From Epiperipatus broadwayi (Eukaryota; Onychophora; Udeonychophora; Euonychophora; Peripatidae), in contig JAQFVV010012447.1 of NCBI GenBank assembly GCA_028023455.1, forward strand, positions 1,709,396-1,773,395: a stretch of 64,000 nt of DNA. Reading direction: 5' to 3'. A program made the position numbers and the translations under genes. This document shows, one piece after another, positions 34,330-49,000 of this stretch. A model generated the notes under the pieces. That model was given only the letters and a program-made list of their open reading frames with translations. It made no database searches and was not told the origin of the DNA. The stretch's first letter is position 1; each line of letters begins with the position of its first letter.

Positions 34330-35345
34330 ACTCTGAATGTTGCCAGTGCACTTTTTTAAAAGAGGAATGATCCCGGCCAATCCGTTGTGGGTACTAGAAT
34401 TTATCCAGTCGACAGCTTTAAACTTAACCTTAACTAAAACACTTCTATACTGCCCTCATTCCCATTAGATTCAAACCCTTATACACTCCTAATATAACTT
34501 AGATTGACTTTATATTATTTATCACTAATCCTACAATATTATTTTAAATACACATGAACATTACTTTAACATATTTATTTATATTATTCTGAACTATTAC
34601 GAACATTATCTTACATATTTATTTAACTTACAATACTATTCTAAACTATCACGGACATCAATTTACATATTTATTTATATTACGATATTACTTTAACCCA
34701 TTACTTTAACTTATATATTATTGTGCGTGTACTCAGAAAAAAAACTATTTTGCTTTATTATGATTTATTCATTATTATTTTACTAGAGATTTTTTTTTTT
34801 TTAATCTTGATTATTTTAAACAATTTATTTACATCCTTTTCTTAACTTACGATATTCAAAACAAACTTTTATTTTAACATGCGTATGTTCAAAAAACTAT
34901 TTTATTTTACTACGAATATTTTATTTATTCTCTACAGATATATAATACTTATTTATTTAACTTGTTTTTATTTTATGTATTTCCATTATTTTATTCATTT
35001 ATTTAATTCTACAAACATTATTTATAAATCCTTAATTTGACCCATTTATTTAACTTGATTTTATTGATTTTTATTTATTTGAACTGTTTATTTATGAACA
35101 TTTCTTCTTAATTAATATGTGCGTGGAGAAAAAAATCTTTTATTTTGCGAAGCCTACGTTATTATTATTACTTGCAACATTTCATTTATTATTATTCATT
35201 CATTTTTAAATTTATTGTCTTAAGTTTTAAATAGAAGTTTCAGATTTAATTTATTAGATTTATTTACTTTAGAATAATCATATTCATGCTCATTGTCCAT
35301 TTCCGGTCCTTTTTGTTTATTTCCTTTACTATTCCGCCCGTTTAC
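34330..35345 (-). other. A+T-rich internal region without coding signal
   Basis: Long homopolymer-rich stretch where protease, RT and integrase would be in a complete element. No RT or integrase motif in any frame. Confidence 0.6.
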
Positions 35346-35351
35346 TAACTC

Positions 35352-35957
35352 TTACACTATGTCCAGCGGCTCCTTCTTTCTTTCTACAAATTCTATAATA
35401 TAAACTAACTTTCCTCTCTTATCGGTTCCACTTTTATATTTTATTGCTTTATCTCTTTCTCTTTCTGTTTTAAATCTACGTCTACAGCGAATGCGAACGT
35501 TTACTTTAAACCTTTTATTTTTAATTCTTTGTAAAAACTCTTTTACGCTATTTTCTACTTTTTGATCTACATAAGTTTCTACTTTATCTGTCACAATGCT
35601 ATCTGATTCTAATTCATTTCCTACCTCTTTCGTGACCTCAAATTTTTTACTTTTTTTAACTAAATCTACTTCTACAATCTCTTGATTTTTCTCTATCTTT
35701 ACCATTATCTCACATCTTATTTCTCTTACTTCTGCTCTGAGTTCTTTAATTTCTGTTTTAACCTGACTAATTTCTGCCTTCAATTCTGCTTTGAGCTCTT
35801 GTTGGCTTTGCTCAAATTTCTGACACAATTCTTCTTTAAACTCTTGCATCATATTCATCATCATTTTCATCATCATTCACATGTCAGATACTTCTTCTTT
35901 CTCTTTTTCCACTAACTGGGGATTTTTAAAATATATTGGGATTTCTTTCGGATCCAT
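35352..35957 (-). pseudogene. Gag-like coiled-coil ORF with one in-frame stop
   Basis: The open part (35876-35352, 174 codons) starts MMMKMMMNMMQEF. A long charged helix follows (residues ~10-65, rich in Glu, Lys and Gln with heptad-like Leu/Ile/Val), and the second half is basic (RIRCRRRF). Upstream in the same frame 26 more codons from an ATG at 35957 (MDPKEIPIYF...) end at a TGA (35879-35877) directly before the MMMK start. The original protein was therefore about 201 residues, broken by a single stop, or translation restarts at 35876. Position after the putative primer site supports Gag; no zinc knuckle or capsid motif is visible. Confidence 0.65.
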
Positions 35958-36310
35958 TTTCGAAAATTTCAATTTCAAAGTACTAGCGCTTATGTTAAAC
36001 TAAATTTAAATACGACTTATTTATTTATTTTTCTTAGTAAGACGGAAACTCACACTAGCTCCAGCCTTTTGTCCTTTTTACTACCCGCTTTTAATGCTTT
36101 AACTCCGCCCATAACACCCAATTGACTCTGATTTGATAGCATAAATGTCAAAATCTCTTTTCATTTCGAAAAAAAAAAGAAAGTTTCGGTCAATTCTTTT
36201 TTTTTTTTAAATTAAAACACTTTTACATACGTAATTTAACTTTTGTATAAAACAAATTTTTCAAACAAGAAACAAAGTACCTCATTACAATTGTTTCTTA
36301 GGTTCAGCCC

Positions 36311-36328
36311 CATGGTTGGGTCTAGCCA
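36311..36328 (-). promoter_or_regulatory. Putative tRNA primer-binding site
   Basis: Two bases inside the 5' LTR the minus strand reads TGGCTAGACCCAACC. A TGG start at this spot is what pairs with the CCA end of a tRNA primer. I cannot name the tRNA. Confidence 0.5.
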
Positions 36329-36330
36329 TT

Positions 36331-38083
36331 TGAACCGAATTCGATTATGTGAATTCGAAATACCGGCCTCTTAGGCAGAGAAGAACATACTCAGAGAGTA
36401 TGTATGCCCAAACGATAGCTATAAAGTGTATAACTAGCATTACATTTCCAGGACATAGCTTCTTCTTGGCTGTTGAGTTCAACACCAAGTTCAAAGCACT
36501 TTTTTGTTTGTGTATAAACATGGGCGCCAGCTGCTTATTCTAAAAGAATACTAAAAGAATAGACAACGCACTTTGAATAGTGGCCACTAACTCAACGCCT
36601 AAATCCATGACTAGCTCAGTTGTTTGTAATCACTAATAGATTATACTTAATTAGTGATTAAAAGAATTAATAAAAGAATTTGTTAAAAAGAATTGATAAA
36701 AAGAATTGACCGACAAATATAGTTTAATTTTAAAGATAATTTATTAACTAACATTTATTTACTAAATTTAAACATTTTATAATTCTAATAAAACACACGC
36801 ATATTTTAAATTAACATTTCTAAATAGTTTAAACATTCCTATAGATTTAATAACAAAACACTCTAATTTAACTAACAAATATTGATATAATGACCACGCA
36901 CATATTAACTCATGTACACACATAATAATGAAATAAAGGACGACATAGCATTTGAAATTTAATCACACACATATCAATAGTTCATTTATGTATGATATCG
37001 AGTTCATATAATTAGACTTTTGGAGGATTCGCACGAATTAATGAAATGCAATGGCTATTACAGTATAAACGAAAATAAGCAAATGTTTTACTTAGGATTT
37101 TGAACATAGATTTAACACTTTGTTTTCTTCTTGTTTGTTGTTTCTTCCAGTATGAATGGTTCCAGTATGAATGCTTCCAGCTGGCTGGGACTTTTCCTTG
37201 CTGAGTTTCCTGATTTTCACGATTATTACTATTGGAGACAAATAGATACTGACAGAGATTTTCTAAGATGTTAAGCTGACATTATTTCACGGGCAGATCT
37301 GCTGTTTTCTCGGACATCTGGGCTGGAGATAAACGTGTGTTCCCAAGATCTTCTCAACACTGCATTTTGTTTGTTAACTGCTCAATTAGTTTCTGAACTG
37401 CTCTACTCAATTACTTTTGTGAACTGAACTCACTCAATTAATTTGTGGAATGAATTGTCCGATAAAAAAAAGGTCTATTTATACCTGCGCCTTGTTGTCT
37501 TTCTAATATCTCCGGCAAAGATCTGTTGTCAAATTCCAATGGTAATCATTTGATAAATGTGTTTTGGAAGATTGCTTAATTAGTAATAGCCATGCAATAA
37601 AACATGTTGTTTTATTTTATTAATAGCCATTGCTGTGGTTTTTAATGATAATCTTCTTTTATTTCACATACATTTTATTTATTTACAAATTGCACATATA
37701 TATACGCACATATATTTTTAATACAATTTACTATTTAGTTTTAACATTATTTTTTCTTTAATTAAACTTGAATAAAAAGAGATTTGTATGTTTTAACTTT
37801 TTTAAATTATATTTTTACGAATACTAATAAAAACTCTTTACTTCCTTTTATAACCCTTAGTTTCATTTCTCAAACCAAGACTCCCCCTCCCCCTTTTGAT
37901 TAATTAATTGTAGCTTTTTTTTATTTCAAAAACTAACGCTAGAAAACTATTTAATTTCTTTTTCGAAAACAAGCTGCAATAAACTCAACATTTAATTTTA
38001 TGTTTCTCTTTAATGAAAGATTGTTTTAATAATATAATTTTAGATAAAATTATATGTGCCTATATCAATATGGGTACATTATA
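36331..38083 (-). repeat. 5' LTR (right copy)
   Basis: Matches the left LTR along its whole length. On the minus strand it starts TATAATGTACCC, one transition from the expected TGTAATG. A TTTTTTATCGGACAATTC segment near 37460 on the minus strand is the likeliest promoter region, but no perfect TATA box stands out. Confidence 0.9.
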
Positions 38084-41000
38084 TATATATACATATATAT
38101 TATAACCTACATTCCCAACACCGCTCATATACATTACATGAGCGAAATGCCCAGGCGCCAGTTCTATTAATAAATAGAACAATATAACAAAATTATTACT
38201 GAGACTCTATATTTAAGTTTATGTTCAGTTCAGCTCAGTGGGAGGCTATAGACAGTTCATAAGATATATGATAATAAATGAATAAGAGAAGAAATATTAC
38301 AAAACATTTAATACAATGTAAATTCCTTTGTTAATTAATTGTATGATAAAGAATCATAATGTTTATTTGGTACAGTCTATTAAAATATACTTTAAACTTA
38401 ATTTCTTCCTTCATCGAAGTATAACATATATCAGTTTACTATAATTATACTCTTAACAATTCTATGACTTGGCATATCATAATCTAAACATCTACTTTAA
38501 TGCAAATCAAGAAATAAACAATAAGATCTCAGGGAATTTTAACAAACACAGTTGAATTAAATAAACTACATAGGCCAATAAATTATAATTCTAAAATATG
38601 ATAAAAATGTAATGAAACAAATTGACTAAAATATTTTACTGTGTTTCAATAATAAGATAATGACAGAGATAGCGTATTTTAATCTCATATCATCATCTAA
38701 TAAATATACTGACTTGGCAATCTTTCTAATACGTTTGTCCAGTGGCAAAATGTTCTTTATAATGTTTGGATTAAAAAAAACAATATTGTCAGACACTAGA
38801 AAATTTAATATTATAACTCTAAAATAATATATCTATTTTGTAATAGATTTATAAAATGTGGAGATGTGGAAATGGAAAACACAAATGTACACAAGAATAA
38901 CTCCAGACACAGTTTTAAGATTTTAAATAACTAAAACAAATCATTTATTACAATAAAATAAACTTGGTTTAACATAATATTTATAAATGGACTATTTGTC
39001 TTACAGATTTTTAAATTATCAAATAAATTTTTAGCATCAGTTTGGGATTATACCTACTATCAAAGCAAATTAATAACAAAACTTAAATATCCCTACTTCG
39101 AACACATGCTTTGCCTACATGTTTCATCTATATGACAATAAATAAGTAACATGTTATATTAGTAGCACAAAAAAAATACCTTTGAGAGGATATTAATCTT
39201 GATTAACAAAATAAATCAAATTACTTATATTTGGCTTTCAGCAAAGCAACTTTCTCTAATTGACTAATAATCACTTTCAATTACATATACCTTTCATTTA
39301 TAGTAACAAAATCATGTTTATTCTGATGATTTGATGATTTATAACCTTTATTTAAATAAATACACTGTATTTTAAAATATTTATTCCCATTTTAATCTCA
39401 ATACTTTATACTTTATATTTAAATGAATGTAATGTATTTCAAAAAACATTTATTTCTCATTTTAATTTCAATAATTCTATACTTTATATACGCAATATTA
39501 TTTATGTTATGCGTGTGTGTGCAGGTTCAAGCAGCAATAATATAAAACAATCTTTTCTATAAACTCTCCATTCATTAAGAAAATATTATATAATTATTTT
39601 ATTTCGAACAATGTCGTAATTCATCAATAAAATAAGACACCAATACTACATCAAGAATTAATCTAACAATTTATCTAGCCACATATTAATTAACACAAAG
39701 CTATATTTTCATGATTTTACATACTATACGTTATAAGGGAAATCTACATGAGGAGCAGATAACTCTTACTGAACACTTTTACAATTCCTCATTACCAAGA
39801 ATCTAAGAAAAACGTCACATAACTTCCTAAACATCATTTAATCATATTTCAACAATAACTCATCTACTTCTAAATACATTATTGGTGGGGATTTATTTCC
39901 TCATCACCAGGGTCCTAAGAACATCACTTCAAAAAAATATCATTAATCATACGCATATAAAATATACTAGGCTCTACTCATGGAAAATTATTAACATATA
40001 CTAAATAAGCAAGATCTTTTATCCTTACAGACATTATAAAGACAATCAGATTTCTTTCTATTCTCATAGCTTTTCTAAATATCGAACATTATAAATACAC
40101 ACTGGCATATAAATACATACAGATAATATACCAATCCATTCAACTCAGTAGAATACGACAGTGTACGAAATTTATGCATAAATTTATTCACAAACTGAAC
40201 TTTATCAAACAAATATCATAATTGTGCAAAACAAACACACACCCGCGAATAAACAGTATATATAATATTAACTCTAAATTACACACTAAGCAGGTAACAT
40301 GATAATTAAATATTGCATTAAGGTATAACTTTTAATTTAATATTTATAATTATTACGAATGAACTTTCTTTCATATCTTGCAAACATACTTCTATTATAA
40401 GTTCTTGATTTAAAAAAAAGAACAAAATTTTCACTTTGAGATAATAAAATATACAAAATAAATGTAAACCTCTCTAATAATATATTTAAAAAAATATTTC
40501 TTTCTTTTACTTTCGTAAAAAAACAATAAGACTTATTTGAATACAATCAATTTTTACCAGCGTACTCCTCATTCCGATACGCTTCAGAGATGGTCTCGAA
40601 GATCAAAATAACACAGATTATAAATGAACATAATAATAAATAAGCCTATCTACCTATCATATACATTAATTATGACAAGCAATAAAAATATAAATAAAAA
40701 TAAAGACACAAAGGTTATTAGTTTTGTAACTTAAAATAAAAGTTCACTTGCAAAGCTCCGTTCCAGGTTTATGAAACAATATGGGACATATTCCAAACCG
40801 AATTTTAAACTAAAATAAACTGCTGTAGGATAACCAAACAAATATAGTCATGCTTAAATAGGACTCAGCATTTTCAATGTTCATAACAAAGTTATTTAAG
40901 TTACTGTATCATACATAAGCAATCAATTTATCTTCTATTATGACGAGAATATAATAAATTCTTAACTACTGTTGGACAGGAATTATTTCACTTATTCCGT

Positions 41001-42545
41001 TGTAGTTCTAAATTGAATATGTAATTATTTTAGTGGTTTATTGAATAGCATTTAATAATACTTTGTTTTATTTTCCATCTTTATCGAAGAGAACAAAAAT
41101 TACCCGCATTTCTATCCTTCTATTCGATTTAAACAGATACTTAATTTGAAGTAGCTCACATTTTATTTCCTTCATTTCCAGAAATGTCAGATAAATAAAT
41201 ACTGCTATCTCTTTATGATAAAATTAAGCATGGCATGATTTATTAAAATATGCATGTCCTTAATTTTATGTTTAATCCTCACAAAAACATAGCATGGAAA
41301 ATAGTGAAGAATTAAAATATATTCTGTAAAATAGTTCTGCATGCGTTTTCCAGATATATTAAAGAACACATGTTGGTTAATGATACAACAATAATATTCA
41401 TGCAATTTATTCCTATTTAAAATGATAATTAAGTGAAGTAATGTAGACTGGATGCTATTAACACACATTTTTAAAAGAGTAATAGTTATGAAGAGATTAA
41501 TTCAGAAATGTTTAAATCAAGAAGAGTAAAGTAAACTGACACACCTTTTTTAAAACTTTAGAATTGCATTTTTTTAATTAACTCCTTCCATAATAAATTT
41601 ATTAAGATCCTTTCTAAGTTTTACTCCAAAGTCCTTTTACAATCAATTTGATTTCAGCAACTGGGTTTTTTTTACAATAATCAGCCACTGTTTTTGGCTA
41701 CAATTACATTACATAATATGCAAATTTTTCACTGGAGATTTTTTTTTTTAAAATAGCTCTCTTTTGCAAAGTTCATTTCCTTCCACCAGCTTACTCCCAC
41801 GCTTCTTCTATCTCAGCTAATTACATATTCAAAAAAAATCTTTTAAAAAAAAAAATCACTTTGATTTTTTAGAATTAAAATCAAGATAAAAATAATAATA
41901 AAATAAATAGCTTTTACAAACTTGAAAGAAAAATGAATATTAATTAACTACTAAATAAAAATGATTAATAATTTATTTAATTTGTAAAATAATCTATTGA
42001 TTCAACTATCTATTAATCAGTGGAAAGAAATATATATTCATTAAATTATTTAAGATAACTACTGTAATTTAAATGTTTTTTATTGTGCATGTACTATTGT
42101 TTGCTGTTATTAAAAGATGAAAATGAAATGAAAATGATGTGGAGTCATACATACATGCTCATCTACTACAACCTAAATATTAAACTATCTTAACTAAATA
42201 TAATTGAAATGCCTATTAATTGTTGACAAAAAGATAAGTATCAATGAATAAAGGATTTTGAAACTATTCAACCAATACTAGACTAATATAAGATAACTTT
42301 GTATCTTTCTGACAAAATGTATCAATTCCATTAATAAACAACCCCTCTTCCTTATATTAAATACCTCATTAACCACACTAATAATAATGAATACCTATCA
42401 AGTGGTCAATAAACTGCATAAGCAACCCATATCTAAGCTTTAAAACAATCTCCAGCAAAAAAAATTTAAAATTCTAAGGCTATTTCATTTTTTTTAATAT
42501 AATATAACTATTCAGTTAAGATACAAAGTATCTTAAATCCGTGTG
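38084..42545. other. 4.4 kb A+T-rich stretch, no gene recognised
   Basis: A (TA)n tract to about 38104 is followed by a small hairpin GCTCAT...ATGAGC (38123-38143). The rest has no repeat structure or coding signal that I can support. The 69- and 87-codon minus-strand frames near 40.4 and 41.3 kb are unrecognised. Confidence 0.5.
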
Positions 42546-42547
42546 CC

Positions 42548-42594
42548 CATTTAGATGGTCACAATATATATATATATATGTGTGTGTGTGTGTT
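42548..42594. repeat. Element end joined to (TA)n(TG)n
   Basis: GTGCCCATTTAGATGGTCAC runs into (TA)n and (TG)n. Almost the same junction (GTGCCCATTCAGAGGGTCAC, then TATA) lies at 25-55 at the window start. The shared 27-bp end points to a dispersed element whose terminus sits against TA microsatellites. Confidence 0.6.
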
Positions 42595-43567
42595 ATTTTA
42601 TATTTATGTGTATATTTATATGCCCACAATTTGCTGTATAAGTCCCTACTGTAAAAAACTAATAGAAGGAATGAGTGTTCTCTTATTGCTAAGTAATGTA
42701 TTATAGATTTTTTTCTTTTCTATTATCTTTATTATAATTATTTTTTGTTTATTTCTAATTAAGATTAATAAAATAAGTTGTTTGTTGTATTTAATAAAGA
42801 ACTGGTGTTCAATGTTTCAATCATCTTTGCTTCATAGTTCATATGAATGACATGGTGTATTTATTGTAAGATAGGCTATTCAACTTGAGAATTAGAGTAA
42901 TAGAGCTAGAATGTATGATAATCTGTAAGGAAATGTTGGATATATCTTTCTATAAGGGTCTTGTAGGGCATCTTTCTATAAAAGCAGTGCTTAAAGCTTT
43001 TGGGCTTTATAAAATGCTTCACTTTGGTTAATCTTGGCCAACTCTGGTGGAGATGATTACCCAAATAAGATAGTTAGAAAATATAACTTATAGTTTTCAG
43101 TTTTATCTGTTAATTGTGTTACAGGATTTTAACTCAGTAGTGATGGGTAGGGTTGTTTTTGTTACACTCTATTTATCATCTTATGCCTATAAACGTTTAT
43201 TCATCAGTTCTACTTATATTATCACTTGATAACATAGATAGAATGCAACCTTTTTCAACTTTTACATATATTTAACATTTAGAATTTTAAATTTTTGAAT
43301 GTATTCATACAATTTTTTCTATTATTTTTTATAACATACTGATTTTAAATAAAGAACAGATTGTTTGTTTGTTTTTTATACAATATTGAAATATTTGATT
43401 TCAGAAGCTCTACCAATTTTGATCAATCAATTTAAAGAATACTTGTTTAACTTTAAAATTTTTTTTTAGCCAAAGATAAAGTTTTTGTGATTTAAAAAAA
43501 ATAACTTAGTTTATTTCTTGGTCTTTTTGAATTATTGTATAAAGCTCTTGTTAATTCTTTCTCTTCA

Positions 43568-43568
<1 letters not shown>
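42595..43568. other. A+T-rich spacer, no gene seen
   Basis: No ORF above 60 codons and no repeat structure that I can support. Confidence 0.55.
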
Positions 43569-44136
<568 letters not shown>

Positions 44137-44508
44137 TGTATGAATGGATGAATAAGTAAGTAGAGATATAAAAACAGATAGATAAATAGCTAAGTAGACA
44201 GGAAGAAAAGCAGTTAAATGGAAAGCAAAAAAGAATTCTAGAATGAAGTGGTTAATCCCAACATTTTCCATGCTAAAAAAATGGTATTTGAATTCAAGTA
44301 AAACGTAACTTTGTCAGATGGATTAAACAAGCTTGGTTTTTGGCCAATCTAAACATTCAATTATTGTTGGTAAGCAGATGCCTGCATATTAATTAGCGTA
44401 TGCAACAAAAAAGTACTGATAAATGGTCATCCACCTGTAGTAATTAATGATCCTTTTATTGTTCGCAGTAAATGAATATTGGGAGGATTTTATTCAGGTG
44501 AAGAGTAT

Positions 44509-44654
<146 letters not shown>

Positions 44655-44655
44655 G

Positions 44656-45900
44656 TTTATCTGCTGTGACTATGTCTGCGTACTTGCATGTTTGCTTATC
44701 TTTTTATTTATCTGCATCTCTATATATCTTGTTAACTTTTATCTATATTTGTTAGTTGTGAATAATTTAATTTTATATTCAATTATTATTCGACTTTAAA
44801 AATCTCAAATTAATTATTTTACATTTGTTTAATCAAATTATGAAACACTTATTTAAAATTGCAAATATAAATAAATGTGATATTTAAACATTTAACATAT
44901 GACATAATAATGTAAATTCATTTTTAATGCAAGGAATTAAAAGTAAAAGCATACAAATGTATATAAGTAAATTTGCACATTTTGTATACAGATATTACTA
45001 TTTTACAACAAAGCTTGAAAAATATAAATGTAAAACACCACTGCATAACACATATATATAAGAGAAATAAATAAAACAGTACTGGCATTACACAATTTAA
45101 TTTCAAAACACATACTCATCAGTGAATAAAAAAGTAAAACCAAATAAGCAGCAGCTTGGTAAATAGTTGTAGATGTAATCAGAATGTCAATGACATAAAT
45201 AATTAATTTTCAAAGCTTTTTTTATCTTCATCTAAAGAATGTAAATCAAATTTTAGTATATATTGTGTAGAGTATTACTGCAGTATTAAATTAGTAACAA
45301 ATGAAAGCATTTCTAAATTGTAATGACTATTATTGTTATGCCAATATGTAACAATTGTTTATTATATCAGATATGACTGCCACTATTACATGTAAGTATT
45401 ATTCTTAAAAGGAATGAAGATGTTAAGGCTGTGAAGTAATGTATATAATAAAACCAGTTATTTTCTTAGCATATACAATCTACTGTCATTTTTTGGTTTT
45501 ACACAAGAGTAACTATTTTGCCATTTTTTTACTTTTGCATTTCTTTGATAAAAGTACAAGCCTGAAAATGGTCAGGAGAAGGGGATTTAAATGTACCATT
45601 ATCTCCTAGTTATGGATTACTCAACTTTGCTATAGATGGTACTCTAACAGAAAGATGCTCGTTTTATCAAACAATAATCATCGTCATCACTGCTCTATAT
45701 ACTTCACCTTCTACCCATAATACACTTTTTCAAAATTGCATTATATTTAAATTTGCCTCAATATATTTACAATTCTTAGTGATAATATTGACATTAAAAA
45801 TAATAATTTTCTGATACTTTGCTTAAAATGCTTATTTTATATTAAATATTATCCAGAATTTAAACAACTTTTAATTCATAGTATAAAGACTATATTTTGC
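44656..45900. other. A+T-rich stretch, no gene seen
   Basis: A 60-codon Phe/Cys-rich minus-strand frame at 44924 is unrecognised. No element ends found. Confidence 0.5.
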
Positions 45901-45905
45901 TATGG

Positions 45906-46009
45906 AAAGTGTTAGTGGTCGAGAGATCAGCACAGCCGCCTTACAAACAGTTGTCCCGGGTTAGCGGGTTCGCTTCCCGGCTAATGCTATGACACATAAA
46001 AAAAAGTGT
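45906..46009 (+). mobile_element. Minimal tRNA-derived SINE
   Basis: TTAGTGGTCGAGAGATCAGC (A-box region), a short anticodon arm and GGTTCGCTTCC (B-box) with a TCCCGGG-type T arm are followed by GCTATGACACAT and an A run. AAAGTGT flanks both sides (45906-45912, 46003-46009) as a possible short target duplication. It is the same family as the insertion at 57.9 kb, in opposite orientation. Confidence 0.75.
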
Positions 46010-49000
46010 ATTTTATCAGACGTTTAAAAGAATTTAAGTCGACAAAAGAAATATTTAATTTAATAATAGTTTTATACTTCACTAAAAAAATGTATTTATG
46101 CTTATTTACATAAAAGACAATATAGTGTTAATTTATGATAGCACAGATAAAAGAATTTAATTATTATGTCTGCTGTCTCCCCTTAAAATAAAGAAATCAT
46201 TTTTTCAGAGCGAGGGTAATAAAAAAATCAATTTGCTTTCAAATTATTTAATAAATATATGAAAAATTTTAAAGTTTTTTACTTGATAAAAGGAAATATA
46301 AAAAATACCTGCAAAATGCATTATAATCAAGTGAACATAAATGACTTTCTTATATTTTAATTATTTTATAAAACGTCTGCAATATTAAAAATCCTGGAAG
46401 CTCTTTTCTCTTTCCAAGCCACTGAATATTTTTAGAATCTTGGATAAATATAATTTAAAGAAGTGTTCTCATGCAAAATATTTATTTATTAGAACTGATT
46501 AAGATAATATCTATGATGAATTATTTTGGAAACCTACATTCAAATAATAAGTAATATTTACTGCATCTTAATAAATATGTATCACAAATTTGTCACTGAA
46601 TTACCATACATTTTCCAAAATTAAAGTTAATCAAAGAAATTTAAGTCAATTCAAGTTAAGTAATTTAGCAATTTTTAGCAAGTTTTTGCTGGTGAGTCAC
46701 ATATTCAATAAATATAACTCGGTTCAGCGTGGTTTTCCACTTTCTTCTTGGTTTGATGTTAAGTGCAGTTTAAACAAAACTAAGTGGGTTGCGGGCCACT
46801 GTTTCTGATCAGCTTTCTGATACCTTTCCATGCGGTTTGAATCCTTCTGGTCTTTTTCTAATAAATGGGAGTTTTGCTTTGAGCCTATCCTATATGCACT
46901 AATAGTTAGGTAAAGTAAACATCTTTAAACCCAGTGGAGTTCATTGAACATAAATCATTTCTCAGATCGTAACATAACAAATGTGTTTCAAATTTTTAGT
47001 TTACTAGCCAGATTTTTAACTAATTTAGGATGGCAATCCTCATCTTGCATGAAAAGATGATGGGATGTGGTTTAATAATACTAAGAGATCACTAAATATT
47101 ATAAAATCAATATTTATTTATGGCCTTTAAACATTTAACAGCCTAATTAAAGTTGATGCGATGTGATGATGTATAATAACAAAGACAGGTTTCAACTACA
47201 GCCTAGGACTAAGCCTAAACATAAAACTAATTTTTATAAAGAAATTCATAATTATTGCTTAATTTTAGCATATTTACTTATATCTTAAATAACTAATATT
47301 CAACCATTGATGATGATGAATAATCACACTTAACCAACTACAATTAATGAAATATATCGTCGTTTAATAAAACAAACTAATATTTATTACTACATTTCTA
47401 ACATATACATAAAAATTTCTAGATAAATATGAAATTGACATGAATAATAATAATAATTGATTATATAACAATCCTCAGATTAATTTTAAGTTCTTCCCCC
47501 TTTCCCTTCAAATGTATTTTGTATTAAGTTGGACGTCACATTGACCATGATTTTCACTCCATGAGAAAAGTATTAAAAAAAAATATTATCTGCTCATTGG
47601 CACACATACTTTAAAATCCAACATGTAAATAGAATGTAAAAAAAAAATGTTAGTAAAATTGAAAGAGCAAGTTTTAGAAACAAGTTTTAAATTATTTTCT
47701 CCCCCCTCTCTTCTACCTCTGAAATGCTGTACTTAACTTGAAACAAAATAATCTAATATTCTAATACTACTCATTATTTCCATTCAGTCCCAATTATACA
47801 CATATAAAAATATTATTATGTATGTGGTGTTTCATAATACAAATATATTAAAAAAAATAATAATATATATCAGTTAAAACTAAAATCATAAACAAAAAGT
47901 TTACATTAGTAAATATAAAAAAATCATACTTCAAGTCTATGTCAAAGTTTTTTTAGTAAGCTTCTTTTTAATTGTCTGATAGTCTTTAAAAGTTCTTTAA
48001 ATAAAATATACCCTTTATTGTAAATGTCTTAAGCGTTCATAAAGAAATAGATATAAAAGTCTATTCCGTCTTTTGTTTGTGGCGAATTTCCAAGGGTTCA
48101 AACTTGTCTATATTTCTGCAGCTACTATTTCTGTTATATGTGGGAACATCTCTTTCTTGAGGTGTATAACTATTTAATGTGATGCTCTATTGAGGTTATT
48201 TGCTTTAGTGGACAATTTGGAAATCATTATATTAAATTTTCTTCTCTTCCTGTCAAGCATTGGATGAAATACAGCAGTTGTTTTCCCATTTGTAAATTTT
48301 CTTGAGTTTAAAATCAGTTGTTGTAACAATTAATTGGACTTGATGATTAATATTTCTCAGTAGATTAATTCATCTTCTTTGAATGCAGGTGAATGCTTTC
48401 TTCCTTCTATTAAAAACATCTTATTTATCTGGTCAGTTGAAAGGTGTAGAATATTATTTTAGACATCTTTTCTTTCCTATGTGATGTGCAGCTTCCTCCA
48501 GATGGTCCGGCAAATGGAATATACATATAATTTTTCTAGCCCACCATCTCTTATATTTTCAATGTTCAATATTATAGTTTAATAATCTGAATCAATCACA
48601 ATAATAATAATAATCCAAGACAGCTTTTTATATCCAATTTTTAGCTAACTTAACCAATCAGAGATAGCATCACTTGCTATTTTTGGACAAATTTGTTTTA
48701 ATTAGATCTCTAATTTATTTTCAACTATATTATTTTTCAACTGAAAAGTTCAATCCTTTTTCCAGACACTTTTGTTTTAAAAAAAAATAGACTCAATTCT
48801 TATTTCCTTTCTTTTGTTTTTTTTTTCTTTTTAACATCCAGGTAACACTTCAAATCTTTGAGCTTCCTTCTTTAGATCTTGATAAGACAATTTCAAAATT
48901 TAGAGCTCTGACTCATTATAAGTTTCCAAAGTGACAATCATTTACAAAAAAAAAAATTACTACAAAGATCGATATCTGATTAAACAGATTTCCTCTTTTA

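Larger units (their letters stand above)
32108..38088 (-). mobile_element. Non-autonomous LTR retrotransposon, minus strand
   Basis: Two LTRs of about 1.75 kb (32113-33860 and 36331-38083) in the same orientation flank a 2.47-kb internal region. The 5-bp sequence TATAT directly flanks both outer ends (32108-32112, 38084-38088), a target duplication in a TA-rich site. On the minus strand the LTR runs TGTAATGTACCC...CGGTTCA (TG...CA). A polypurine tract lies before the 3' LTR and a TGG-starting putative primer site after the 5' LTR. Inside there is only a Gag-like frame, with no RT or integrase, so it depends on proteins made elsewhere. Confidence 0.9.

Noticed and set aside
35682-35915. 77-codon plus-strand Phe/Leu/His-rich ORF
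   Set aside because: Antisense shadow of the Gag-like frame.
39315-39350. Further hammerhead core (CTGATGATTTGATGA)
   Set aside because: No GAAA element and no flanking stem pairing; a chance match to the core.
48000-48530. Minus-strand coding region (host exon or retroelement)
   Set aside because: Stop-poor stretches change frame repeatedly and no motif is recognisable, so I left it unassigned.
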